Below are positions 31,893 through 44,934 of a DNA stretch of 64,000 bases, in pieces (position 1 is the stretch's first letter; each line of letters begins with the position of its first letter). The position numbers and the translations under genes are program-made. Location of the stretch: the NCBI RefSeq assembly GCF_009727055.1, contig NC_052350.1, forward strand, positions 17,860,650-17,924,649, read 5' to 3'. The stretch is from Benincasa hispida (taxonomy: Eukaryota > Streptophyta > Magnoliopsida > Cucurbitales > Cucurbitaceae). Below the pieces are notes generated by a model that was not told where the DNA came from, ran no database searches, and worked only from the letters and a program-made list of their open reading frames with translations.

Positions 31893-34480
31893 ATAAATTT
31901 TTATGAGTATTGTTATTGGCAAGGCAAAGAGGCAGAAATTTCAAAATTCTCAACATAGAGCATCTGAATTCTCCAATATGTACATTAAAATCTTTGGGGT
32001 TCAACATGATCAACCCTTAGTGCGTCGAGGTACTTTCTTTCTTTAACGGATGACTATTCAAGAAATAGTTAGGCTTACATTTTAAAAATTAAAGATCTGA
32101 GTGTTTAGTAAATTCAAAAAATGGAAGACTCTAGTTGAAAAACTGACCTCTAAGTTTGTTAAATGCTTATGAATGTATAATTGACTAGAATTTGTAATGA
32201 TGAGTTTACCCAATTTTGCCAAAATGAAGAAATTTTCAGACATGAGACTGTAAGGCATACTCCTAGAAAAATAGTGCAGCCAAAAGACTTAATCGCACCA
32301 CAATGGATAGAATAAGATGTCAGTTATCTTATTCTTTGCTACCAGGAAGATTTTGGGTTGAAGCAGTCTCCTATACAGTGTACATTCTTAACAGATGTTC
32401 TCATACCTCAATAAAACTACTTATTCCTTAAGAAAAATGGTCTAGTAAGCCTTTCAAGTTGGATCTTAAAGATATTAGTTGTGTGGAATATGTTCACCAA
32501 AGCTAAGGAAAGTTAAAGGCTAGAGTAGTGAGATGTATGTTTAACTTGTTGGAATCACTAAAGGTGTTAAAGACTATAGGTTGTGGCATCCAACTGAGAA
32601 AAAAATGTATAAATAACATAGATATTGTATTTAAAGAGTGAGAGATGTTCATGTCCTTGGTAGTTGATTCAGAAAAAAGGACTCAAAAGGATTTTACACA
32701 AATTGAGGTGAAGCAAACCACGACTCCTAGTTCATTCTCAATTGAATCCAAAAACTTCAACTTCTAGTTATCATGAGCTAGAAAGAAATGAGAAGATAAT
32801 ACAGGGTAGACAGATTTCAGAATTATTCTCTTGTAAGAGATAGACAAAGAAGACACATTACTCCTCCTTCTAGATATAGTGGAGTAGATTATGTTTCTTG
32901 TGTTCTCAATGCTAAAGAGTTCATAAATGATTTAGAACCTTAGAAATTTGAACAAGAAGTGACTAATGCTAATGCAATAGAATGAATTACAACAATGAAT
33001 GAAGAAATGGATTCCTTAATAAAAAAATAATACTTTGGCATTACAACCACTTCCAAATGGGTATAAACCTACTAAGTCCAAGTGGATTTTTAAAATAAAA
33101 AAGGCACTCAAGGGATCCAAAAGCCAAGATTCAGAGCAAGATTGGTGGCTAAAAGCTTTACACAAAAAGAGGAATAGACGACACTGAAATTTTCTCTTCA
33201 ATTATTTAGAAAACCTCCATCCAGATGGTACTCTCCATTGTTGTCCAAAATAATTTAGAATTGAATCAACTAGATGTAAAACAATATTCCTTCATAGTTT
33301 TCTAACTGAGACAATTTACATGAGACAACCTCAAGGGTATGTTGAGAAAGGAAAAGAAGATTTGTTTTATCTACTTAAAAGATTAACATGTGAATTAAAA
33401 TAGTCACCACGTTGTTGGTATCAGAGATTTGATGAGTTTATGGAAAATATTAAGTTTGATCGAAGCTCATATGATAGCTGTGTCTATGTAAATTCTCGTT
33501 CATATAAAGGAAAGGCATATATATTTTTGTATATTGACGATATGTTACTTATAGGAGACTTTAAAGGGATATTTGCTCATGTTAAGTCTTTACTGAAAAA
33601 GTAACTTGAAATGGAGAATCGAAGAAGACCTTTCGAATTGAAATCAATAGAGCAAGGAAGGCTTCAACCTTGACTATAATTCATAATTCTTATACTGACA
33701 AGATTTTGCATAAGTCTAAAATGGAAGAAGCTAAGCAAGTCAGTATCCCATTAGCCAAACACTTCAAATTATCTATAGACAATTCACCTAAAGAGGATGA
33801 TACAAAAAATCAAGCTTTGGATAAAATCCTGTATTCCTAAGTAGTGAAAAGTTTAATGTACTTATTGATCTCCACAAGACTAGACTTATCCTATGCCTCG
33901 AGGTTATGAACAGATATATGTCTAATCTTAGCAAAAGGCATTGGGAGGCTATTAAATAGGTGCTCATGTATCTAATATACTCTAAAGAGACTAAATTGAT
34001 CTATAAGTCTAATGACTCTTCGAACAATGACCTATATGGTTATGTTGACTCAGACTATGGGGGAGATTTAGATTGAAAAAAATCATTGCCTGAATATGTA
34101 TTTCTTACCTGGGAACAATCCTCTAAGTTAAAAAAACCTATCTATAACCTATCGTAGCTCTTTCAACAACAGAGGGAGAGTTCAGTTCCCTCTCTAAAGC
34201 CATTAAATAGAGCTTATGATTAAGGACATTATTGAAGGATTTTGGTTACAATCAAAAGACAATACAGATTTTCTATGACAATCAAAATACTATCAATTTA
34301 CCAAAGAAAGAGCAATTCTACAATCGAACTAAGTATATTGACATAACATCTCATTTCATTCGAGTTGAAAGAGAAAAAGGAGAAGTGGAGGTCATTTAGA
34401 TTCATACCTTTCACAATGCATCTAATATGCTCACAAAGCTAATATCAAAACAGAAGGTACTACATTGCCTAAATCTCATA

Positions 34481-34788
34481 GGGTGTGTTTGGGACAAGAA
34501 CTATTCTAAGACTATAATAACCACCTGATCTTGCTATAACAAATACTATTTTGTATTCTCCAATTAGCTACAATCAACACTATTTCATAACCCTCATTTA
34601 CTAAAGTATTTACAATTTGCTACATTTTTTACTATTTTACATTCATCATTTTTTTTATTATTTGCTACAGTGTTTATTATTTTTTTCTCAAACTAAAATA
34701 GTTTACACTTCAAATATATACTATACACCCTAAACACAAACTATTATAACTGAACTATAATAACTAACTCTTTGCATCAAACGTCCCC
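34481..34788. mobile_element. Tourist-like MITE (PIF/Harbinger type)
   Basis: A 308-base element between GGGTGTGTTTGGGACAAG and the complement of GGGGACGTTTGATGCAAAG, giving inverted ends of roughly 40 bases with mismatches. The flanks are ATA on both sides (34478-34480 and 34789-34791), as expected for a 3-bp TWA-like target. AT-rich interior, no ORF. It sits at the end of Copia D. Confidence 0.75.
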
Positions 34789-34791
34789 ATA

Positions 34792-35380
34792 AAATTCGTC
34801 CTACCTAAGAAAGGATAGGTAAGAGAAGATCAAGGAGATTCAAGCTCAATAGTTGATTCAAGGGTGGAGAATGAAGAGAATCAAATAATTAACATTATAG
34901 TTAAAGTCAACTCTTGGACTTCATCTCTCTCATCACACCTGCACTAAAAAGTCTTTTAGATGAATTGTTGAAGGGAAGTAAAAATATAAAAACAAAGTAA
35001 TAAAAGTGAGTGTGAGGACTTATTTATTCTCGAAAGTTTTTCCCCATTCTTTCTCAGAATTAAAATTGAGTTTTCCCTTTCCACGATGAAGGTAGGCAAT
35101 TAGCCGAACCACTTAAATGCGTGCGTCTTCTTTTCCTCTTTTTTTTTCTTTCTCAACTTGAAATTTGGTTCTACATCTTCTTCTTTGTTCCTAAGTTTCC
35201 TCTTTCTTTGAATATTTCTTCTGAACCTATTGTGAGCAATCTTGATTGATACGATTCCCTTGGTAAGATGCAAAGTTAGTGTCTTCTTCAACTGACTTGT
35301 GGCATTTCTCATAGCTAACAAGTGGCATAGGAGAGTACACCTCACATGATCCGTTTATAACATTACCACTTTTAAATTTT
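34792..35380. other. Noncoding spacer, probably Copia D tail
   Basis: A purine tract AAGGGTGGAGAATG near 34860-34874 could be the polypurine tract of Copia D and TGAAGAGAATC the start of a worn LTR, but the other border is not recognisable. The minus-strand frame 35345-35100 is lysine-rich and low in complexity; I do not regard it as a gene. Confidence 0.35.
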
Positions 35381-35389
35381 TGGTTAAAA

Positions 35390-35810
35390 AAACATTTTTT
35401 ATCCCTAAATTTTCATGAAAATAACAATTTAGTCCCTGAACTTTAATTAGTAACAATTTAGTCCAATGTACTTTCAAATTTACAACAATTTAGTCTTGAA
35501 ACGTTAATAAGTAACAACTCGTTCTCTATATTTTACAATCTGTAATGGTTTAATCCTCTTATGAAAAATGTTGTTAAGATTTAACGAAATGTATTACCCT
35601 TGTAGATTGATAAATTGATTGGGAATTAATATATTCCGTAAACTATAAAAATTAAGTGGTTATGTAATAAAAGTTGACACTTAATTTGATGAGGCTTCTC
35701 ATTATATGGATTAAAATTTTCAAACTTCAAAGTATAGGGATTAAATTATTACTTATTAAAGTTTATTAACTAAATCATTACAATTTAAAGGTATCGGTTA
35801 CCAACTAAAT
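35390..35810. repeat. Inverted-repeat element with TTTAGTCCCTGAACTTT ends
   Basis: TTTAGTCCCTGAACTTT (about 35430) faces CAAAGTATAGGGATTAAA (about 35729-35746), and further TTAGTCC-like blocks occur on both sides. This is a noncoding foldback element of a class that is very common in plant genomes and is often linked to Mutator-like elements. Similar ones lie at 39870-40165 and 48760-49080. Borders are approximate. Confidence 0.55.
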
Positions 35811-36429
35811 TTGGTGGGAGTGTCAGCTTATAGGAAGTCGAAGTACTTTTGAAGAGCTTATGTGCAATTGAACAAGGGTGGGCTAGTAACAACTCCCTCC
35901 TCCCCCAACTGAAATTGGGATCCTCATTTAGTATATTCTTTTTGTTGGTAATGCTATTAATTGCCTAATAATATACATTTTTAGTACATTCCTTAAGAGG
36001 TAAACATTTTTAGCTATTTCATTACGGTTGTAATTTTCTCTCCAGATTATTCTTTGATTGGTAAAGATGTTTTTCTAAATAGTATTCTCCTCTCATGTAT
36101 CTTTAGAAGTCGTGGGAGTATTAGTTGTGGTGTTTGTTGGTTTCTTTGTCTCTGTCTAAGAAAAAAAACTAAAGTTTAGAGTTGAGAAGTGTTTTTTAAC
36201 CCGTCATTTTCCATACAAAATGGCACAATTTATGGTTTTTTAAAAAAAAATAATAATAAATTTAGTAAATTATCTTTCTCCCTGAAAATGATTATTCTCA
36301 ATTAAGAAATCGATAAATGAAATAAAAGCCCTTCACTTTATCCGAACAGCAGGCCGAGTCTGAGGCTCGTAGAGATTGGCAAGAAGAAGAAGAAGAAGAA
36401 AGTCGAGACGCTTCGAAACTTCAGGAACT
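35811..36429 (+). promoter_or_regulatory. Upstream region and leader of PRPL35
   Basis: No retroelement domain is seen. The last ~60 bases before the ATG include GAAGAAGAAGAAGAAGAAAG (about 36381-36400), a purine-rich leader tract usual for plant nuclear genes for plastid proteins. No convincing TATA box could be fixed. Confidence 0.4.
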
Positions 36430-38393
36430 ATGGCATCTGCTTCAATGGCGGTGTCCTGTGGTCTTAGGTTTTCCCCACTGTACTCTCGCCCATCAGTTCG
36501 CGTCTCTCATAGTTCCGTCGGGCTCGCTTCATTCAACAAGGGGAATTCCTTGAAACTTAGTTCCTCCAACAACATTTCCGGCTTTGGAGTCACTTTCCTT
36601 CAGAAGCCATCTCACATTTCTCCCACTCCTCAAATTCATACTCCCTTCACTGTTTTCGCTGCTAAAGGCTACAAAATGAAAACCCACAAGGTCTCTCCAC
36701 GACTCTCTCTTCTCTATATTTTTGTATGATTCAATTCTGGTTGGATTCTGATTAATTCGAAGTTAATTTCAGTCTTCTACATAGTTTGAACACGCTGAGA
36801 TGTTTATTTTAATCGAATTTGTATTATGATTTGAGAATGGCTGGTTGAATTTTAAATACCCTTTAAAGTACCCAATTCTAAAAGCTTACTGCAGGAGCTA
36901 ATATCATTATGAATTTTTAAACAATACGCGCCTGTCTTCTCTGTCTTGTACTGGGATTTTCCCCTTTTCTTTTGATTTTATTGCCTGGTGTTACTGTATA
37001 GGCTTCGGCCAAGCGATTCAGAGTAACGGGTCGGGGGAAAATAGTTCGGAGGAGAGCTGGAAAGCAGCATTTGCTGTACAAGAAGAACACAAAGAGGAGA
37101 TTACGGCTTTCCAAAATGGTATGTCTTGTTTATTTATTTTTTGGTTCATGACAATGTATTTGTTATGCGGCATTTCTAAACTTGGGGCCTTGAGTTTTTC
37201 TGGGAGAGGGTTTATATAAATGGATGAAAACTTAGCCAATGTAGCCACTATTTTCAAATCTCAATGATTCCTCGACTAGTTATCTACCAATCTCCTTTTC
37301 TTGAATGCAAATTATCAATGCAGTTCTGTGAAGAATCTTTCCGAAGTTGGAATGTCCTGCATCTATTGATTCAGTTCTGATCATATTGTAAGCTAATGAC
37401 ATGCATTTCAACTCAATTAAGTTTGTTTCGGAAGTATGATCTGATTTGAAGTTATTCATCGGCTGTCATAGTTTGTTCAGACAATAATCCACAGAGCTAT
37501 TTGTGATGGTGATCCTGAAGATTTTCACAAAGATCATTTAGGAAACAAGTTTTGTTTTGGTTTGATATTCTTAAGTGTCCAAGACCATATCCATGAACTA
37601 TAATTGCAAGAAGATATATTTGGAAAGAGCTTCGACATACCTTTGGTTTTGAATCTTCAGAATTTAGTAGACAAGCTAGTGTTGATTGCTTTTTTATTGG
37701 TTGCGTCTGACTCAGAAATGGATGACCAAGGCAAGGGATAAAGGGTGATCTCTTTCAGTCGCAGTTTTGTGGACTTGCCCTGTGGGCATCTAGACCTTTT
37801 GCATTTATATGTAGCTTATGGTTAATGAACTCTTAGACCAACAAAATACTTCACCTAGGAATTCTTTTTATCGACAATATTCATGCATAAAATTTTGTGA
37901 CACAAAGTGCCTTGACATATGGTTATCTGACCGGCCTATCACTAACTTCATTGTTGGAATGCTTTGAATCTGTTTGACGCTTTTGAATGACTAAGTTGAA
38001 TTTGTATTTGTCATATTTATATTATTTACGACTTTAACTCTAGGATTTATAGAAGTGCGCTATATAAACTCTCTAACTCTACAAGTGTTTTTGTTCTGTA
38101 ATTTTAATTATTTTCTCTAATAAAACTGTTCTCTCAGTCTCTCTAACCTGTTATTAGACTACATAAATCTGTGTGTCGATTTTTCATTGTTTTACGTTTT
38201 TCTGATTTATTTATTTGTTGATTCCATATCACTCATTAATTGGCTAATTCTCATGCTGTTGTATATCTAGTTATGTTACTGAGTGTTTTTTTTATTGGTT
38301 TCTGTCTTAACACAGCACCCAGTGAGCCGGAGTGACTATGATAATGTGATTGGTGCTTTGCCGTACCTGAAGGTGAATAGGCAGGCCAAGTAA
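36430..38393 (+). CDS. PRPL35: Plastid ribosomal protein bL35 (nuclear-encoded)
   Basis: Encodes a component of the large subunit of the plastid 70S ribosome. Three coding exons fit GT/AG sites and phase: 36430-36690, 37002-37118 and 38316-38393, giving 151 codons plus TAA. Residues 1 to about 80 form a Ser-rich transit peptide poor in acidic residues (MASASMAVSCGLRFSPLYSR...), ending near VFAAKGYKMKTHK. The mature part has the basic bL35 signature: KTHKASAKRF, TGRGKIVRRRAGKQHLLYKK, NTKRRLRLSKM, then a C-terminal part ending ALPYLKVNRQAK. Length fits the plant family. The frame is open to 36376 from a TTG, but the first ATG in good context is 36430. Introns are 311 and 1,197 bases. It lies upstream of the ASG1-like gene on the same strand, an order that seems to exist in Arabidopsis also. 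Confidence 0.95.
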
Positions 38394-39869
38394 AGACAAT
38401 TCTGCTTGTACTCACTTCATTTGTAACCAAATGATTTTCAATTTTCCAGAACTCATCAAAGGCCAAAGCTTGATTGCTTAAAAATATTATTTGTCCTATT
38501 TATTCCATCAGTTGATAATGCTACCTTCTTTCAGTTCCCTTCCTCTTTTTTTTTTTTTTTGCTAATCTGTGACTCGCTGTAAGATGGAGCTTATTTCTTC
38601 TGTAAATTATGTGGATCTAGGAGGATTCTTTTGCTCTTACCGAAAATGTCTGACCTATTTGCTCAGTTTCATCTCATAAACGAAGTAATCATATTTACTT
38701 ATAAATAGAACTGTTGCATCTATGAAGTAAAAATCTACCCTTGGTTATTGCTCCATGAATAAGTTCAATTTTGATAGAGATAAATACAGTGAATTTTCCC
38801 CTTTTTCTTTGTTTCTGAATACAAACAAATTCCTTGAACCTTCCCAATGTTCCACAAGATATTGCCTATCTTCCTCCCCTCTCAATGAATTTATAGCCAA
38901 ACTTCTTTCTTAATTGCTAACATGTCCTTAATTCTCTAATTATTTCCTAATAGCATTCCTATCATTAAAATTATCACTCTTAAGAGGAGGATATCTGCAA
39001 GAGAATAAGGCAAGTCCTAACTGTAGTTGTTCAGATTTTATTTAACTTTGTTTATACGTGTTTATTCTGGACACATCAGATGAATCCATTTCAGATATGG
39101 TAAGGGATTTAATCCAGAAGTGTGAAGAAAATACCCTAAAAAAGTGTTTGGAAGAAAATGTAGGCAATTAAAAGTATTGGAAGATGTGATTTGAAGCAAT
39201 TATTTATAAAGATAGAGGTAGTTTATTAAAGAATGCTACTGAACTGATGTGGTTGAGCTATCTCAGTTGTCAATTATGGGATGGATAGGCAAGTTGGCCA
39301 CGTGGCCACGTTTGACTGAAAGTTGAAGCTTCTGTTTTGGGTTAAACTTGTGAGGTATTATGAATCTATGTGGTTGAGTCAAGCCCCATCTTTTTTTTGC
39401 GTCCGTTTGAAGACATTCTTATTCAAGAATATGGTTTTTTTTTTTTAATTCAAATTTCTTTTTTATTAATAGAGTGGAGATCGAACCATCGACTATTTTC
39501 TTTTTGAAGTAAATAACTAATAAGTGAATCCAAACAACTACATAAGAACATCAGGAAACATAATTAATGTAAACCACTCAGAAAAAGGAACATAAAGTAA
39601 TGAAGATTCCTGGTCCTTCAAAGGTTTCCACACAATATATGCGCTAGAGCATTTTCATTACAACAAACATGAGAAAAACAGTCTCCTAGCTCACTGGCCT
39701 ATATAAAAATAGCATATATAAACTGACAGTCCTTTAAAGGTTTACATGCAAAATCAGCATATATAAAAATAGTGTTACCAATTCATAAAGTTTTACGACA
39801 AATATGAGTTAGGAGATTTGAATCTCCGACTCCAAGAACATATATATCTATATATATATATAAAAGATT
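38394..39869. other. 3' flank of PRPL35 and intergenic spacer
   Basis: The first ~200 bases are presumably 3' untranslated sequence. The rest is AT-rich with a run of 14 T near 38547 and another T run near 39431. I see no coding frame, RNA gene or retroelement domain. Confidence 0.5.
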
Positions 39870-40165
39870 AAAATATCATGTTTGGTTTTTATACTTTGAA
39901 ATTTGTTCAATTTTAGTTCATGTACTACCAACAAATCTTAAATTTAGTCCCTCAAAATTAATTTTTACCAAGATTTTCATGTAAGGAAATACAATATGTG
40001 AATATATTTTTAAAATTTATAGTAAAATTGCTACTATATATTAAAAAAATTAAAAATCAATAATAAACTAACCGTAAAAACTAAATTTAAGATTTATTGA
40101 GAGTATATGGAATAAAATTAGATATTTGGAAGTAGACTAAAATTGAACAAAGAGGAGTTAAAATA
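39870..40165. repeat. Inverted-repeat noncoding element
   Basis: ATACTTTGAAATTTGTTCAATTTTAGT near 39890-39917 faces GACTAAAATTGAACAAAG near 40136-40153, and AAATTTAGTCCC (39941) faces its partner near 40083. It is a foldback element of the same general kind as at 35390-35810. A (TA)n tract lies just before it (39841-39862). Confidence 0.6.
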
Positions 40166-40859
40166 ATATTCTAAAAGTATAAGTTAATATTTAGCTATGT
40201 TAACAATGACAAAATCTGATTATAACTCAACTGCATAACGTTTCTACAATCAATTTACATATTAAAATGATTAATTTAAAACATTAAAAACCAAACTCAC
40301 CCCTTTCTAAAAAAAAATTCCGAAACCAAAAAAGTTGTTTTTTCTCTCTTTATTTATTTGTGTAGAGAGGGAATTTAAAACGGTTGGAGCATGGAAAATA
40401 TGTTATTCTATTAGTTATGTAATGGAACAGTCGTGTGAGCCGATTTCGTAAGAAAGGCAAAAACCATGGCCATACCTACCAACATCGTCAGCCACCGCCA
40501 CGTAGTCTTCGAAAACCATCCACTGGCCGTCGCCGTCGCCGTCATTCTTTGTTTACGCAATCCACCACTTCCATTTTCATTCTCTTACGTGTCAATTCAA
40601 TTTACAACTCTACCCCTCATCTCTCTTACAATCCCCCAACACTACTTCCGTAATTTCACCCTACTCTTTCTCTCGAACAAAAACCAAGTACGTGGGAGTT
40701 TCAATTCGGCACGTGTTGATTCAATCGGTCTCCTTCGCCGCCAAGCGCCGATGACAACTTCCGCTCTAAATTTAATCTCCTCCTTATTTAATTCTAGGGT
40801 TTGTAATCTCCGCCTTCTTCCATTTCTGTCGAAAGATCTTGTTTCGATTTCGTGTATCA
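40166..40859 (+). promoter_or_regulatory. Promoter and 5' leader region of ASG1-like gene
   Basis: The part from about 40440 is GC-richer and CT-rich, as plant leaders often are. The open frame 40466-40921 (151 codons) overlaps the ASG1 start in another frame; its composition is irregular and I take it as leader sequence, possibly with an upstream ORF. The transcription start cannot be placed. Confidence 0.45.
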
Positions 40860-43800
40860 ATGGTGCAGTTTCTAGATTCCTACATGACGTTGTATCCGGA
40901 GAAATTGCCGGTGAAGCGTGAGCGTGATGATTCTTTTCACCACGAGCACGCTCAATTGGACAAGCGGTTTAAGCCTGATTTTCACAAGGTCTTTCATCTG
41001 TTTGGCTTCTATCTAGTTTCCTTGAATGATACGGATTGAAAATGAAATTGAAAATTTTCGCCGGCCGTTGTATTCAAATTAGTACAGTTTTCCATTTGAC
41101 CATTTTTAGGCTATAGTCAGATTATTCGTTTTATTTTTAGGATTTGTATAAGAACGGAATAGTTGCATTGTCTGATGAGGCCTTCAGCTTCCACTTCTAT
41201 TGCAAAATTCTTAGTTGATGTTAGTCCGCTTTGATGTAAGTGTTGGAAATTTTTGTTTGAGTAAAGCGAGAACGAATTGTTTGTTTTGTTCTTTCTGAAG
41301 TAGAAGTTAATTAGTGGATTGTAATTGTAACTGAAGTTTGTTTGTGGATTAGCAGTCTGTTTCGGGACCTGACACATTATCTGCAACTTCTTCACACAAT
41401 AATCCACTGGATGAGCCAAGTCCTCTTGGTTTGGTGCTAAGAAAGAGCCCGTCCCTGTTGGATCTAATTCAAATGAAACTTTCACAGGGGAGTGCGTCTA
41501 CTACAGCTGCTGGACCTTCAAACACCGAAACTTTTAACTTCGTGGTTAAAGCAGAAAGCCAGGACGCTACCGTGCCGGGTACCAATGAGAAACTAAAGGC
41601 TTCAAACTTCCCAGCTTCACTTTTAAGGATTGGACGTTGGGAGGTCTTTATTAAATTATTAGATATTGGTGTCCACCTATTTTGGGTTTATAAAGCATTT
41701 GTCAACTGATTTATTTTATGATGACAGTACAAATCAAGACATGAAGGTGATTTAGTGGCTAAGTGTTACTATGCTAAGCATAAGCTTGTATGGGAAATCC
41801 TTGAGGGTGGACTCAAAAGTAAAATAGAGATACAATGGTCTGATATTATGGCTTTAAATGCGAACTGTCCTGATGATGGACCTGCTATATTAAATGTTGT
41901 GGTATGTACATCAATTTATGGATTTTACCTACTACTTTGTGTTTGATGATTTACTTGAGTCTTGGTGTGCTTGGTTTGTGCAGCTGGCTAGACGGCCTCT
42001 TTTCTTCAGGGAGACCAACCCTCAACCAAGGAAGCACACGTTGTGGCAAGCAACAGCTGATTTTACTGATGGTGAGGCTAGCATACAGAGGTAAATCTTC
42101 ATTTTCGCACTTTTTTTTCCTCAGCGTTGGGTTCCTAATTGTTGGGAAGCACTAGCACTCCACTTTTTATGAATTATAATCTTGATAAGAATGATTATTG
42201 GGTTTTGCTGGTCTAGAATTTATTATGCTAAATAATTTCTGTATTGAATAGTAGTCTGTCTTATTTATTTTTTTGAAGTTACATTCACAAGTCTCTTCAC
42301 ATGCCTATTTTAATTTGAATTACTTGCTCATCAGGCGTCAGGGTTGACTTGTATATAATCTTTTGGGATTTCCTTTTCGACTTTTTTCTCACCTTGTCAA
42401 GTATATTGATACTCAGATGTTCTTTGTACTTTCATGTTGTGCTAATATTTATAATATTTCTCCTATTGACTATGGGATTTTTTCCCATTACATCTTTGAT
42501 ATGGATATGTGCAATTTTATATTCGAAGACCGTTGCATTCTTAATTGTTTGGTCGTGTCTCACATATTTTTTTACCTTTTTTTTTTTTTTGGTCCGGATA
42601 AAAAGTTGCCCAATTATGGACTTGAGACTTCATCATTCTACGGATTGTTTTAAATGAGACTAGCCGGAAGCAAATGTCAAACATGTATGAGAAGGATATT
42701 ATGTAATTGCTTGAGCATAGTTTCATCTTTACTAGGACAGTTATGTATGTTCATCCTCACATCTGCAAACCAATTTAGCTAGAACTGGTTAAGGGCATTA
42801 TATTTATGTAAATTTGATCTGTGGTGTATAGGCAGCATTTTCTGCAATGTCCATATGGGCTTCTAAACAAGCATTTTGAAAAGCTCATCCAATGTGACTC
42901 ACGCCTGAACTTCTTAAGCCGACAACCAGAGATTGTGTTGGGTTCTCCATATTTTGAACCAATAGCCTCTACGTTTACAACCTTGCAGCAAGCCAGCATC
43001 CATGGTTTGGAGCAAGCAGAGAATGACAATCAATCTCTACTTTCTACTTTCCAGGATGTAGTTTCATCATCTGCTGTGTCTTCATTGAAGATAGAAAAGG
43101 CTTCCCCTCAGATGGTGTTCGAACCTTTCACCGTGGAGGCACCTTCCCCCAGTTCAGGTACATTGAACTTGCAAGTTGGTCTGCGCGTGAAAAATGGTAA
43201 TCTCCATTAGCTAAGCACCTTACATTTAATCTAGGGAAGGGGCAGAATATGATGGAACCATCGCAAATATATTCTCCTCAGCCCCTTCCCCCTCTTGTCC
43301 TGGCTACACTACACCTACATGATGATGAAATGAAGCCAGATACTATGATATTGATGTATGCCTAGTAGATCGGTGTCATAGCATGCTTTTTGTCTCTTAA
43401 ATTTATCAGACTGACTAGTCAATTAAACTAGACTTGAATTTTCAAGAGTGTGTTTGTGACAATAGCATCCTACTGTCCTGGTTTCCAGTTTTAGCGAATT
43501 TTCTTTGTAGTACCCTCCACTTTTTCACTCTCAAAACTTCTTTCATCTTCATTCACTTTTTTCCCAGTTTCGAAAGTTAACCGATGTTTTTGAGGATGTG
43601 TTTTGGAAGATTATGTTTCCTTATATATCTGTTCTCTATAGCTTGCATGTCAACACTATCCTCTAACCAATATCACCCATTACCTTTTGTATGTTAGTAA
43701 TGGACGCTCACGAGATTGAAGAGAATAGAAGTACTAAAGTTACCAGAAAGCCAAGAAACTGGGAGCAGATAAAGGTTCCGGGGATTCACCCATCCGTGTC

Positions 43801-44281
43801 GATGAGCGATCTTGTCAACCACATTGGACATCATATTACAGAACAAATGGCTTCTACAAAGACACCATTTGTTGATAATGGTTCGGAGGAATACCAATCT
43901 ATGCTGGATGACATTGCACAATACTTGCTGAGTGACAATCAATTGTCAGCAGCTTCTGATGAGGTATCACTCATGTCTCGAGTTGATTCTCTCTGCTGCC
44001 TGTTGCAGAAAGAACCTGTTCAAAGTTCTCAAACCAACGGTGAAAACTGTGTTGAAGGAGCCAATTACAGAGATGATGTTGCGATGTTGAGGGATGGCAA
44101 GAATATTGAAGACCATATTAAGATTCATCCCGAAACAACGCAGGAAGTTTCTGGAAGCATACAAGCCTCAGCTATGTCAAGGAAAGATTCATATGGGGAT
44201 TTGTTGTTGCATCTTCCTCGAATTGCATCACTTCCTAAGCTCTTATTTGACATTTCAGATGGTGATGAAGGTCAAGATTAA
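40860..44281 (+). CDS. ASG1: ASG1-like protein (ALTERED SEED GERMINATION 1 family)
   Basis: Six coding exons fit GT/AG sites and phase: 40860-40988, 41356-41643, 41728-41901, 41984-42090, 42832-43157 and 43698-44281; 535 codons plus TAA. The conserved core spans about residues 120-280: LKASNFPASLLRIGRWE, YKSRHEGDLVAKCYYAKHKL, VWEILEGGLKSKIEIQWSDI, RPLFFRETNPQPRKHTLWQA, QHFLQCPYGLLNKHFEKL and LSRQPEIVLGSPYFEP. I know this core as the plant ASG1 family, which databases describe with a PH-like domain related to TRF2/HOY1; some wrongly name it a DNA helicase, and no helicase motif is present. A second conserved part is WEQIKVPGIHPSVSMSDLV (about 363) and the end (SRKDSYGDLLLHLPRIASLP). Function is poorly known; Arabidopsis ASG1 is linked to germination and stress. 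Start chosen as the first ATG in frame with the core; the N-terminus is the least certain part. Confidence 0.9.
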
Positions 44282-44934
44282 TTAATTGCAAGCTAATTTT
44301 TATGGTCTATGAATAGAGTATGTAGGGGGTTCTGGAAATTGTAGCTCATGTAAGAACCCTTTACGTGTAAAAATTCTTTTATTAGGTCCACAGCTTACAG
44401 TTGACGACAGAACAAACATTGTACACAGCATGGGTTTGATTATACATTGAAGTTCGAATGATAGTTCTAGTTCCTTGTATTTGAATATGTTAGGTTTTCT
44501 CCCAATGTGTCCAAAAACTTTCTATATTACCTCTCTGTTCTACACTTGCTTAAAATTTTTCTGAAAGGGGCCTAATGTTTCAAAATTTGATAATCTAAAA
44601 ATTGCAAAATTAAATAATCGATTTTAAAATCACTTCATATTTATTTGAAATGTCGACACATGGATTCATATTTAAAATGGTTTTAATTTCTCCAAAACTC
44701 ACATTTAATTACTCAAAATCATTTAAACTTTTAATTCTTTTTCTGAGTGTATTTTAAAAATATCAAAAAAATGATTAAATTTAGAATCACTCTCGAACGT
44801 GGCATAAATCTGCATAATTAATCTCTACTACTCAAACTCAAGCTAAACATATTCAAACTCAAGCGAAACATATTCTCGTGAGAAAATAAGATTGCGTTGT
44901 AAGAAGATGAGACATTTGAAAGATCAGCAAAAAC
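44282..44934. other. Spacer between convergent ASG1-like and MAT1 genes
   Basis: About 650 bases holding the 3' untranslated regions of both genes and AT-rich sequence. The blocks TTTTAAAAT / ATTTAAAATGG near 44620-44700 show local inverted symmetry. No ORF or element recognised. Confidence 0.5.

Larger units (their letters stand above)
29656..34480 (+). pseudogene. Copia D gag-pol remnant (older, different lineage)
   Basis: A heavily decayed Copia element, of a lineage unlike A-C. Gag at 29656-30118 (SLIENLDDFKNITLEFKNL; GLFVKGNYKKKQNK; zinc knuckle lost). Protease/linker at 31090-31454 (GNYNACKIVGI, LRRNLISLGMLDSIGCEYKG). Integrase pieces at 31480-31600 and 31915-32450. Reverse transcriptase at 33040-33620 (KSKWIFKIKK; LELNQLDVK; FLYIDDMLLIGD with YIDD in place of YVDD). 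RNase H at 33870-34470 (YGYVDSDYGGDLD near 34027-34065). Stops and shifts are frequent throughout. It is interrupted by Ty3 pieces at 30119-31030 and by a MITE at 31599-31892. Confidence 0.85.

Noticed and set aside
35100..35345. Lys-rich minus-strand frame of 81 codons
   Set aside because: Low complexity; no domain and no support from the surrounding sequence.
40466..40921. 151-codon frame overlapping the ASG1 start
   Set aside because: Irregular composition, no known domain, and it covers the leader and first exon of a well-supported gene in another frame. It might act as an upstream ORF but is not called as a gene.
42349..42657. Phe-rich overlapping frames
   Set aside because: They lie in the fourth intron of the ASG1-like gene, in T-rich DNA.
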